Source: Actinomycetes bacterium
GTDB lineage: Bacteria; Actinomycetota; Actinomycetes; Actinomycetales; Dermatophilaceae
NCBI GenBank assembly: GCA_023420415.1
Contig: JAEZWF010000012.1
Location: 209,862 to 273,861, forward strand
DNA: 64,000 nt
Reading direction: 5' to 3'
Each line of letters opens with the position of its first letter. Position 1 is the first letter of the stretch. The notes beneath the pieces are model-generated. The model saw nothing but the letters and a program-made list of their open reading frames with translations, did not search any database and had not been told where the DNA came from. Shown piece by piece: positions 45,796-53,900 of the stretch. The translations under genes were made by a program, and so were the position numbers.

Positions 45796-46653
45796 GTGCG
45801 GCCGCTCGACGATGGTGAGCGGGCGGCATACCTGCGTCGTCTGGGGCTCGACCGCGCACCCGACCCGACCCTTGCCACGCTCGTCGACCTCCACCGACGC
45901 CACCTCGTCCGGGTCCCCTACGAGAACCTCGGGATCATGCTCGGCGAGCCACCATCGGTCGACCCGCTCGACTCGGTCACGCGCGTCGGTGAGGTGGGGC
46001 GGCTCGGCTACTGCTTCCACCAGAACGGTGCGGCCGAGCTGCTGCTGCGCAGCCTCGGGTATGCCGTCCAGAGACGCCACGGGCATGTCTGGACCGGGCG
46101 CCGGGTCCCCATGGGACCGCTCAACCACCTCGTGCTCGTGGTCGAGGTGCCGGGGGAGGCTGGCCGGTGGTGGTTCGACGTCGGGCTTGGTGACGGCTTC
46201 GCCGAGCCGCTGGCGCTCGCTGACGGTCCGGTGAGGGACAGGGCCGGGTTCGAGTACGCCCTCGAGAGCGTCAGCATGCATGGCTGGTCGTTCCGGCACG
46301 ACGCGCACGGCACCTTCGGCGGGGTCACCGTGACCAGTCGCCCGAGCGATCCCACTCCGGTCGAGGAGGCACACCGGCGGCTGTCGACCGACCCGGAGTC
46401 ACCGTTCCGCCGGTTGCTGGTGTGCCAGCGACGCGACGCGACGGGCGTCGAGACGGTGCGTGGGGTCCTGTGGTCGCGGGTCGAGCCGGGTCGCCACGAG
46501 GAGCGCGAGCTGGCGGGGTTCGACGACTGGTGCAGCGTGATCCAAGACCGAATCGGGTTGCCCCTCAAGGGGTTTGACGGCTCAGGTCTTCGTGACCTGT
46601 TCGAGCGGATGCTCGCCGTCCATCGCGAATGGCTGGCGTCGCGGGACGGCTGA
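45796..46653 (+). CDS. nat: Arylamine N-acetyltransferase
   Basis: A 285-residue NAT with the Cys-His-Asp triad: LGYCFHQN (catalytic Cys; the usual Glu after Phe is His here), GPLNHLVLVVEV (His) and WWFDVGLGDGF (Asp). It transfers acetyl from acetyl-CoA to arylamines or hydrazines. It starts 5 bp after the MOSC gene, probably in the same transcript. Confidence 0.9.
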   Translation: MRPLDDGERAAYLRRLGLDRAPDPTLATLVDLHRRHLVRVPYENLGIMLGEPPSVDPLDSVTRVGEVGRLGYCFHQNGAAELLLRSLGYAVQRRHGHVWTGRRVPMGPLNHLVLVVEVPGEAGRWWFDVGLGDGFAEPLALADGPVRDRAGFEYALESVSMHGWSFRHDAHGTFGGVTVTSRPSDPTPVEEAHRRLSTDPESPFRRLLVCQRRDATGVETVRGVLWSRVEPGRHEERELAGFDDWCSVIQDRIGLPLKGFDGSGLRDLFERMLAVHREWLASRDG

Positions 46654-46685
46654 CACAGGCCCGGCCAGTCGTCCCGCAGACGCGC

Positions 46686-47498
46686 TCAGCTGGTCGAGAC
46701 CGGCATCTCGATCGCGGTCACCCAGTCGTCCTCGGGCTCGGGATAGCTCACGAGGTAGCGCTCGCGGGCACTGCCGTCGGTGCGGTAGCCGTTCTCCTCG
46801 ATCCACACGGCGAGCCGCTGGTAGCTGCCGCCGATGTCCTCCATGCAGCCGTGGTGCTGCAGGACGGCTGCGGACTCCAGCGCGGGCAGCTCGACGACCT
46901 CCAGGCCGTCCGGTGCGTGGGTGGCGTCGGGCAGCACAAACCCCGCCCGGCAGTCGAGGCTGCCGTCTTCGAGCGTCTGGTACGACGCCATGGCCTCCCC
47001 GTGACCCGAGCCGGCCGCCAACGCGCCGGCCCGCTCGAAAAGGCCTGAGACGACAGGCCCGACATCCTCGAGGCCGGCGCTGGGGGCGTGGCCGCGCAGG
47101 CTCGCGAGCCGAACGCCGGGGGTCGCGGTGATGGTGACGTCGGTGGTGCTCATGGATCCTTCTCCCTCGATGATCCGGAGCCTCGCCTCGACCCGGGCCA
47201 GCCGGGCGCGGTCGGCCGCGATCTGCTCGACCAGCTCGGTCTGGCGCAGCCGCATCATGCCGCGCAGCTCATCCGGGCTGACGTCGTCCTCAAGGAGCTG
47301 GCCCACCTGGTCGAGGGTGAAGCCGAGGTCCTTGAGGGCGAGCAGCCGGTTGAGGCGGCGCAGCTGGTCGGCCCCGTAGGACCGGTAGCCCGAGTGCGGG
47401 TCGACCCGCGCCGGCGTCAGCAGGCCGAGGGTGTCGTAGTGGCGCAGCATGCGCACGGACACCCGGCCGATCGTGGCGAACTCTCCGATGGTGAACAT
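46686..47498 (-). CDS. MerR-family regulator with GyrI-like effector domain
   Basis: A 270-residue regulator: MerR HTH (MFTIGEFATIGRVSVRMLRHYD, SGYRSYGADQLRRLNRLLALKDLGF), a coiled-coil dimerisation helix (about 78-115) and a C-terminal GyrI-like/effector-binding domain (about 120-270, ending YLVSYPEPEDDWVTAIEMPV). BmrR-like proteins of this layout sense drugs or lipophilic cations. The target is not evident; it is convergent with the NAT gene and no efflux gene is adjacent. Confidence 0.9.
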   Translation of the reverse strand: MFTIGEFATIGRVSVRMLRHYDTLGLLTPARVDPHSGYRSYGADQLRRLNRLLALKDLGFTLDQVGQLLEDDVSPDELRGMMRLRQTELVEQIAADRARLARVEARLRIIEGEGSMSTTDVTITATPGVRLASLRGHAPSAGLEDVGPVVSGLFERAGALAAGSGHGEAMASYQTLEDGSLDCRAGFVLPDATHAPDGLEVVELPALESAAVLQHHGCMEDIGGSYQRLAVWIEENGYRTDGSARERYLVSYPEPEDDWVTAIEMPVSTS

Positions 47499-47561
47499 GA
47501 CCTCACCGACGTTGGGGTCTCACACGGTGTCAGGGTCAAGCCCGGCCGTGCACGTGCCCGC

Positions 47562-47978
47562 TCAGCTCCCGAGTCCGATCACCAGGCCCACGAACACGAC
47601 GAATACCGCGAGCCCGATGAGCAGCGGTGCCAAGCCGGCACGTCGCTGCTTGGTGTGGCCGATCGCCCCCTTGGCGAACACGTGGTAGGGCGCGGCGTAG
47701 AAGACGTCGACGACCTGCCCGGGTGCCACGTCGAAGGCCAACCCTGCTTGGCCGTACGTCCTCGTCCACTGCGTCTCGATGTCGACACGGGTCGGGCCGG
47801 CCCACACCGGGATGTCCTGGGTGCCGTACCTGGCGGGCATCGGGTAGCCGTTGATGCGCACGGTCGGCGTGACCATGCTCGTGGTGAACATGTTGCCCTG
47901 CAACGTCAGTCGCACGATGCCCTGTGCGGGTCCGGTCGGGCCCGGAGCCGGCCCGTCGGCCGGTGGTTGGGTGGTCAT
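47562..47978 (-). CDS. Tail-anchored hypothetical membrane protein
   Basis: A 138-residue protein with a Pro-rich N-terminus, a beta-rich soluble domain (IVRLTLQGNMFTTSMVTPTVRINGYPMP ... VWAGPTRVDIETQWTRTYGQAGLAFDVAPGQVVDVFY) and a single C-terminal membrane helix (LAPLLIGLAVFVVFVGLVIGL). The domain resembles small beta-sandwich modules of actinobacterial membrane proteins; function unknown. ATG 47978 lies 7 nt after TAGCGT (47991-47986), a leaderless arrangement. Confidence 0.75.
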   Translation of the reverse strand: MTTQPPADGPAPGPTGPAQGIVRLTLQGNMFTTSMVTPTVRINGYPMPARYGTQDIPVWAGPTRVDIETQWTRTYGQAGLAFDVAPGQVVDVFYAAPYHVFAKGAIGHTKQRRAGLAPLLIGLAVFVVFVGLVIGLGS

Positions 47979-48072
47979 GGCCGCGACGCTATCGGGTGGC
48001 CGACCTCCGGGTGCCCGTCGGCGCGCGGCGCCTTGCGGCGGACGGCCCGAGATGCCCGTATGCCGCGCCGAT

Positions 48073-48088
48073 TAGGCTCGCGTGTGTG
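48073..48088 (+). promoter_or_regulatory. Leaderless promoter of pdtaS
   Basis: TAGGCT (48073-48078), then 7 nt, then GTG at 48086; no Shine-Dalgarno. The same intergenic region holds a second leaderless promoter on the minus strand. Confidence 0.6.
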
Positions 48089-49585
48089 GCGACACTGAAC
48101 GAGGTGCTGAGGTCCGCGACCGACCTCACGCCCCACGAGGTCGAGTGGCTCCAGCTGCTCGTCGGCGACTGGCAGCTCATCTCCGACCTGTCCTTCGCCG
48201 ACCTCGTGCTGTGGGTGCCCGGCGGGATCGAGGGTTGGCTCGCTGTGGCCCACGTGCGCCCCACGACCGGCCAGATGGTGTTCTTCGAGGACGTCGTGGG
48301 CCGACGCACGCACCGCGGCCGGGAGTCGCTGCTCGACCAGGCCTACCGGGACCGGCGCATCGTGCGGCAGAAGGACCCGATGTTCCGCGACGACATGCCG
48401 GTGCGCGAGGAAGCCATCCCGGTCGTGCGCGACGGCAAGGCGCTCGCGGTCATCACCCGGCACACCAACCTCGCGGCGATGCGCACACCGAGCCGGCTCG
48501 AGCTGACGTACCAGGCGCTCGCCGACTCGATCGCCCGGATGATCGCGGCGGGGGAGTTCCCCAACGTGTCGGCGCCGACCGGTCAGAGGCGTGGTGCGCC
48601 GCGGGTCGGGGACGGCGTGATTCGCTTGGACACCAACGGAATCGTGACCTATGCGAGCCCCAATGCGTTGTCCGCGGTCCACCGCCTCGGCCACGTCGGC
48701 GACGTCATCGGCGAGCTGCTGGCGAAGGTGGTCGCCGACCTGCTGCGCGACGAGTCGCCGGTCGACGAGTCACTCGCGGTGGTCGTGACCGGGCGCGCGC
48801 CGTGGCGCACCGAGGTGACGAGTCGCGGTGTGTCCGTGTCGATGCGGGCGATCCCGCTCACCGAGGGCGGCCACCGGGTGGGCGCGCTGCTGTTGCTGCG
48901 GGACGTGTCCGAGCTGCGCCGCCGCGAGCAGGAGCTGCTCACCAAGGACGCGACGATCCGCGAGATCCACCACCGGGTGAAGAACAACCTCCAGACTGTG
49001 GCGGCACTGCTGCGGCTGCAGGCCCGGCGCATCCCCGAGGGCGAGCCGGGCCGGGTGGCGCTGGAGGAGTCGGTGCGCCGGGTCGGAGTGATCGCGCTGG
49101 TGCACGAGACGCTGAGCCAGGGGTTCGACGAGACGGTCGACTTCGACGAGATCGCGGTGCGCGGGCTCCAGGCGATCACCGAGGTGGCCAAGACCGAGCA
49201 ACCGATCGAGTCACGGGTCGAGGGGTCGTTCGGCACGCTGCGCCCCGAGGACGCGACGGCGATGGCGATGGTGCTCTCGGAGCTGGTGCAGAACGCCGTC
49301 GAGCACGGGCTGGCCGGCGCCGGTGGCGGCACGATCTGCGTGGCGGCGGAGCGCTCGGTCGAGCCGGAGACGGGGGAGGACCTGCTGACGGTGTCGATCA
49401 CCGACGACGGGGTGGGGCTGCCCGAGGGCTTCCGGCCCGGCGGGTCGGGGCTCGGCACCCAGATCGTGAGCTCGCTGGTGCAGGACCTGCGCGGTCGCAT
49501 CCAGTGGACGGCCGCCGAACCCCAGGGCACCCGTGTCGAGCTGGTCGCGCGGCTGCGACCACTGGGCCGCGGCGACGCGAGCTGA
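48086..49585 (+). CDS. pdtaS: Sensor histidine kinase PdtaS
   Basis: A 499-residue cytoplasmic kinase: N-terminal GAF-like domain (about 1-150), PAS domain (about 175-285, GVIRLDTNGIVTYASPNALSAVHRLG), HisKA_2 H-box EIHHRVKNNLQTVAALLRLQ and a HATPase_c domain (LSELVQNAVEHG, ITDDGVGLP, GSGLGTQIV). In mycobacteria PdtaS phosphorylates the ANTAR regulator PdtaR, which acts on mRNA. PdtaR is not in this window. The whiB1 gene is adjacent, as for Rv3219/Rv3220c. Confidence 0.93.
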   Translation: MATLNEVLRSATDLTPHEVEWLQLLVGDWQLISDLSFADLVLWVPGGIEGWLAVAHVRPTTGQMVFFEDVVGRRTHRGRESLLDQAYRDRRIVRQKDPMFRDDMPVREEAIPVVRDGKALAVITRHTNLAAMRTPSRLELTYQALADSIARMIAAGEFPNVSAPTGQRRGAPRVGDGVIRLDTNGIVTYASPNALSAVHRLGHVGDVIGELLAKVVADLLRDESPVDESLAVVVTGRAPWRTEVTSRGVSVSMRAIPLTEGGHRVGALLLLRDVSELRRREQELLTKDATIREIHHRVKNNLQTVAALLRLQARRIPEGEPGRVALEESVRRVGVIALVHETLSQGFDETVDFDEIAVRGLQAITEVAKTEQPIESRVEGSFGTLRPEDATAMAMVLSELVQNAVEHGLAGAGGGTICVAAERSVEPETGEDLLTVSITDDGVGLPEGFRPGGSGLGTQIVSSLVQDLRGRIQWTAAEPQGTRVELVARLRPLGRGDAS

Positions 49586-49665
49586 ACCGGACGGCAGCGA
49601 GGGAAGGTCGCCGACGTTCGCGCACGTCGGCACGAGTCGCTCAGCTCCGCGTGCGGCCCCCAACT

Positions 49666-49752
49666 CATGTCCCGCAACATGCCGTGAAAAATGCGGATCG
49701 TCGGCATGTTGCGCGACCTGAAACGGCCGGGATTCGCGACATTGCGGACATG
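49666..49752. repeat. Nested palindromic element between pdtaS and whiB1
   Basis: An inner 12-bp perfect inverted repeat CGCAACATGCCG/CGGCATGTTGCG (49673-49684 and 49702-49713) sits inside outer arms CATGTCCCGCAA (49666-49677) and TTGCGGACATG (49742-49752). The arms overlap, so two alternative folds are possible. It may be a REP/MITE-like element or part of the pdtaS terminator. Confidence 0.5.
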
Positions 49753-49755
49753 GCA

Positions 49756-49784
49756 ACGCCGCCCAGCGTTTCGCTGAGCGGCGT
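49756..49784. terminator. Terminator between convergent pdtaS and whiB1
   Basis: ACGCCGC-C-CAGCG / CGCTG-A-GCGGCGT (49756-49784) with a TTT loop, placed just after the whiB1 stop and downstream of pdtaS. Confidence 0.75.
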
Positions 49785-49805
49785 CAGGGTTCGTGCAGCT
49801 GGGGG

Positions 49806-50054
49806 TCAGCCGGCGCGGCGGGCCCGGGCGTTCCGACGCTTGAGTGCGCGTCGCTCGTCCTCGGACATCCCGCCCCAGACACCAGCGTCCTGACCGGACT
49901 CGATGGCCCACTTCAGGCAGGTGTCGAGGACCTCGCAGCGGCGGCAGACAGCCTTGGCCTCCTCGATCTGGAGGATCGCCGGGCCGGTGTTTCCGATCGG
50001 GAAGAACAGCTCCGGGTCCTCGTCGAGGCAGGCAGCGCGGTCGCGCCAATCCAT
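49806..50054 (-). CDS. whiB1: WhiB1-like iron-sulfur transcription factor
   Basis: An 82-residue Wbl protein with four Cys for a 4Fe-4S cluster (AACLDEDPELFFP, AKAVCRRCEVLDTCLKW), the G[V/I]WGG turn GVWGGMSEDERRALKRRNAR and a basic tail that contacts DNA. Sequence and position next to pdtaS match WhiB1 (Rv3219), an essential NO-responsive regulator that binds the primary sigma factor. ATG 50054 has AAGGAGC upstream. Confidence 0.94.
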   Translation of the reverse strand: MDWRDRAACLDEDPELFFPIGNTGPAILQIEEAKAVCRRCEVLDTCLKWAIESGQDAGVWGGMSEDERRALKRRNARARRAG

Positions 50055-50443
50055 GAAGATCGTGCTCCTTGTCGTGCAGGGGGTAGTCGCAGCCGTGGGC
50101 GTGGGGCCCAGGATGGCGGACCTCACAGCACGGGCGCGGCGGTGCGTGGTGTGCTCGGGGTCGTGCTCATGCGCAGAGGGCCGACGGGGGGATCGGCCCG
50201 GTTGTCCGTGCATGGTGAAACGCTCTCGGACACATTGTGGGGGCCCTTGAGCCTTCATGCCAACGGGTTGTCCGGCGTTTCTGTTCCAGCCTCACAGATC
50301 TTGCGGCGTTTGGGGAGGGGTTGACGCTCGGTAACTTACGAGTAGACGTGAGGCATTGCTCACACTCATCGTGCGTGGGTCGTGCCGGACTGCCAGGTAT
50401 GCCGCGTGCCCGCCGCCCGTGCGCGTCTCGCCGGTGGCGACCG
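50055..50443. other. Intergenic region between divergent whiB1 and membrane-protein genes
   Basis: No convincing gene in about 400 bp. It holds the whiB1 control region: on the minus strand TTGGCA, 18 nt, CACAAT (about 50275-50230) is a possible promoter, implying a leader of over 150 nt. On the plus strand TTGACG, 16 nt, TAGACG (about 50321-50348) is a possible promoter. The near-palindrome CTCGGTAACTTACGAG lies between those two boxes and could be an operator. No CRP-type site is clear. Confidence 0.5.
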
Positions 50444-50458
50444 TAGCCTGTGGTCGTG
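50444..50458 (+). promoter_or_regulatory. Leaderless promoter of the four-helix membrane gene
   Basis: TAGCCT (50444-50449), then 6 nt, then GTG at 50456; no Shine-Dalgarno. Confidence 0.6.
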
Positions 50459-50908
50459 ACCGACCAGCCCGAGCGCCCGGCCCCTGCCGAACGATCCGAC
50501 GCCCACGCCGGCGGCCCCGTCGATGGTGCGGCGCGCAAGGGCGACCCCTACCGTCTCGCGGCCGGCCTGCTGTGTGCGCTGCACGCGGTGGTGCTGCTCG
50601 GGCTGGTCGCCTTCTACTTCGTCGAGCTGGGGCGGGACGCGAGCGACGACGCGACGCGCGTGGTCATGTCCGCGCTGCTGATCCTGGTCTTCGCGGCGCT
50701 GCTCGGGGTGCTCGCCCGCGGTTGGCTGCGCGGCGACAACTGGCCGAACACCCCGACCATCGTCTGGAACATCCTGCTGCTGCCCGTCGCGTGGTCGATG
50801 GTCACCGGAGGCAAGCCGCTCATCGGGGTGCCGTTGCTGGTCGTCGCGTTCGCCGGTGTCGTTGTGGCCGCCCGAGCCAGGACGAGCAGCGAGCCGGACC
50901 AGGACTGA
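50456..50908 (+). CDS. Small four-helix membrane protein
   Basis: A 150-residue protein with a polar N-terminus of about 33 residues and four hydrophobic helices (LLCALHAVVLLGLVAFYFV, VVMSALLILVFAALLGVLA, TIVWNILLLPVAWSMV, GVPLLVVAFAGVVVAA). Conserved features such as RGDNWPNTPTIVWNILLLP are seen in an uncharacterised actinobacterial family. GTG 50456 is preferred to GTG 50450 because of the leaderless spacing. It is convergent with the FHA-FtsK gene. Confidence 0.75.
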   Translation: MTDQPERPAPAERSDAHAGGPVDGAARKGDPYRLAAGLLCALHAVVLLGLVAFYFVELGRDASDDATRVVMSALLILVFAALLGVLARGWLRGDNWPNTPTIVWNILLLPVAWSMVTGGKPLIGVPLLVVAFAGVVVAARARTSSEPDQD

Positions 50909-50941
50909 CGGCGCTGCGATCTGCCCGCCGCTCCCGCCAGC

Positions 50942-53900
50942 TCAGGCCACGGACTTCCGCTCCGCCCCTGACCTAGCGAGGGCGATCTGCGCAGGCACGG
51001 CAAGGCCGCGGCGCACGACGTACCCGCGTCCGGGACCCGCCCCCGGACCTGCCGGCAGACGAAGCCCCCACAGGTCGACCGGGCGGGGGAGGTCGCCGGT
51101 GAGCACGACCCCGGTGCGGTGACGGGCCACCTCCACGGCCAGCCCTCGATGCCGCAGCGCCAGCGTCCCGGTGTCCGCGCCACAGACGAGGAGGCCGCAG
51201 TCCCGCTCGACCAGGGCGCCGATCTCGCGCAGCACGCCCTCGACCGGGGTGTCGAGCAGGTCGTGGGCGTCGTCGACGAGCACGGCCAGGTCAGACAGCC
51301 GGCGCCGCAGTGACACAAGCACGTCGGGCGTCGCCGGGTCACACATCGTCACCAGCCCCGCGTCGACGAGCGGGGCCACGGCCGGATCCACGCGGGACGC
51401 CACCAGGGCGACTCGGGTGCCGGTCTGCGCCAGCTGGGTGGCGATGAGCGCGAGGGTGGTGCTCACGCCGGACCCCACGGGTCCGGCGACCAGCCAGCGA
51501 CGACCGTCGGTGGCGGGATCGAGTGCCTGGACGGTCGCTTCGTCGCCGCCGACGCCCAAACCCACGCCGCGACCAGAGTCGGACACCCTCGACGCGTCCA
51601 CGTGGATGGGCACCGGGTCGACGCGACGGGGTCGCCGCCGCACGACGTGATCCGGCTGCAGGTCGCAAATGCGTTGCGGCTCAAGGGCGAGCTGCACTGT
51701 CGTGCCATCGGCCAGCAGGCCTCGACCGGGTGGTTGGCGCCGAGGCAGGTCCCTGGCGGTGAGCCCGGCGAGGACGAGCTCGGCCGGGTCCCCCAGGCGC
51801 AGCAGCACCCGTGTGGCTGCCACTCCCGCCATCCGTCCCACCAGCAGTGAGCGATGCCCCGCGAGGACGGCTACGAGCCCGGCGCCCGCGCCGTCCTTCA
51901 GCAGCGCGAGCAACCGCTCGGTCAGTCGCCCGTGGTCGAACTCGTCGGTGCGTTGGACCACCAGGTCGAGGTCGTCGATGAGCAGCACCAGCCTGGGCGG
52001 GGCCGACGGGTCGGCGTTCCGCCACTGCCTCGTCGTCGCGTGACCCGACTCGCCCAGAGCCCGCCGCCGCTCGGCCACCTGCTCCTCGAGCAGCGAAACC
52101 AGGCGAGCCAGCCGCGGCAGGTCGTCCCAGGACACGTGTGCACCGCAGTGCGGCAGCGCGGCCAAGCCGGTGAGCGAGCCGCCGCTCACGGCATACAGGT
52201 GCAGGTCATCCGGTCCGACGGCCCCGGTGAGGGCGAGGCCGATGGTGCGCAGCGCGGTGCTCCGCCCGCTGCCGGGCGCGCCTGCGAATGCCCAGTGCCC
52301 GGCATCGTCCGCGTCGAAGACCAGGGAGTGCTGCGTCTGTGCCTCCGGGACATCGTGCAGACCGATGGGTATGCCGCCTGCGGCCTCGAGGGTGGCGTGG
52401 TCGATGGCATCGGGGAGCGCTGGAAGCCATGCGGGCGAGGCGGGTTCGGCGGCCAAATCCGTTGCTGCTGAACGAATGGCGCTGACCATGAGCTCCAGCT
52501 CGGACTCGCCCAGGACGGCCCGGGACGCCACCTGGTGTCCGGACCAGGGCCCGACCCGGTCGAGGCCCAGCCGCTCCCGAACCCGTACGGCGATTCCCTG
52601 CTCGGCCGGTGGCGCGCCGACCGTGGCGGTCTGGAAGCCGTGCGGCGCAGCGTTGCCGCGTGACATCAGCGCCCTCCCGGGAGTTTCCGGGGAGATGTCC
52701 GCCGCGCCGGAGTGGTCGAGCACGTCCATCGACTCGGCCGCGTCACGCATCCGCAGGGCTATGCGCAGGTTCACGTTTGCCTTGATGTCGGCGGTGACGA
52801 CTCCCGCCGGTCGCTGGGTGGCGAGGACGACGTGGACGCCGAGGGAACGACCGAGCGCGGCGAACCGGACCATGCCGTCGACGAAGGCCGGCAGCTCCTC
52901 GGCCAGTGCTCGGAACTCGTCGATGACCACCACCAGGCGTGCGAGTGGCTCCTGACCGCAAACCTGTTGGTACGCAGTGAAATCCGTGACCCCGGCGGCC
53001 GCCAGCAGCCGCTCGCGTCGCTTCAGCTCGGCCTTCAGCGAGGTGAGGGCACGGCTGGCGAGGTGGTCGTCGAGGTCGGTGACGACCCCGGCGACGTGGG
53101 GCAGGGCGGCGCAGGCGCGGAATGCCGCTCCACCCTTGTAGTCGACGAGGACGAACGAGAGATGCTCGGGACGGTTGCCTGCGGCCAGCGACGCGACGAG
53201 CGTCCGCAGCAGCTCGGACTTGCCCGACCCCGTGGTGCCACCGACGAGCACGTGGGGTCCGTCGGTCGCCAGGTCGATCGTGGTGGCTCCCGTCGCATCG
53301 ACTCCGACGACCGCGCTGGTGGTGGCAGGAGCGGACTCCCACGACGAGCGGATCTGCCTGGGGTCCAGCAGGTTTCGCTGGGTGGCCGTCGACAGTGAGA
53401 CCGCACCGGTGGGTGCCCATGCGCCCTCACCGGGAGTTGCGTCACGCAGTCGGGCCAGTGCCCTGCTCAGCCGGTCTGCCCACCACCCGCCGACGCCGTC
53501 CACGGCGAGGTCCGTGACGGGCGGTGCCGGCACCGCCAGGGCAGGCCGATCCGTGGTGGACAGGTCGAGCAGCGTGCCGCACTCGAGGGGAAGCGCGCCA
53601 TCGGTGTCGGCCAAGGCAATCGCGACGACGCCGACCTCGGGCCCGTCGGTGAGGACCGCCGCGAGCCCCGGCGTCCGGCGCAGCTCCTCCGACCCGTCGA
53701 TGACCACGACCGACCAGGGCCCGTTCCAGTCGCCCGTCGTCCGGTCCCGGTTCTCCAGACGTTGTCGCACCATGCCGTGCAGGGCGGACACAACCCGCGC
53801 CGTCGACTCGGCAGCCGCCCCGACAGCGAAGACGTCGCGCATCTTCCCGTCCGGGGTGCGGGTGTGCGGGAGGCGGGTGACCCAGCGCCAGTCGTGGGCG

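Noticed and set aside
50055..50455. A small gene in the whiB1 upstream region
   Set aside because: Short open frames exist (for example 50237-50446), but they lack Shine-Dalgarno, show no codon bias and overlap likely promoter elements.
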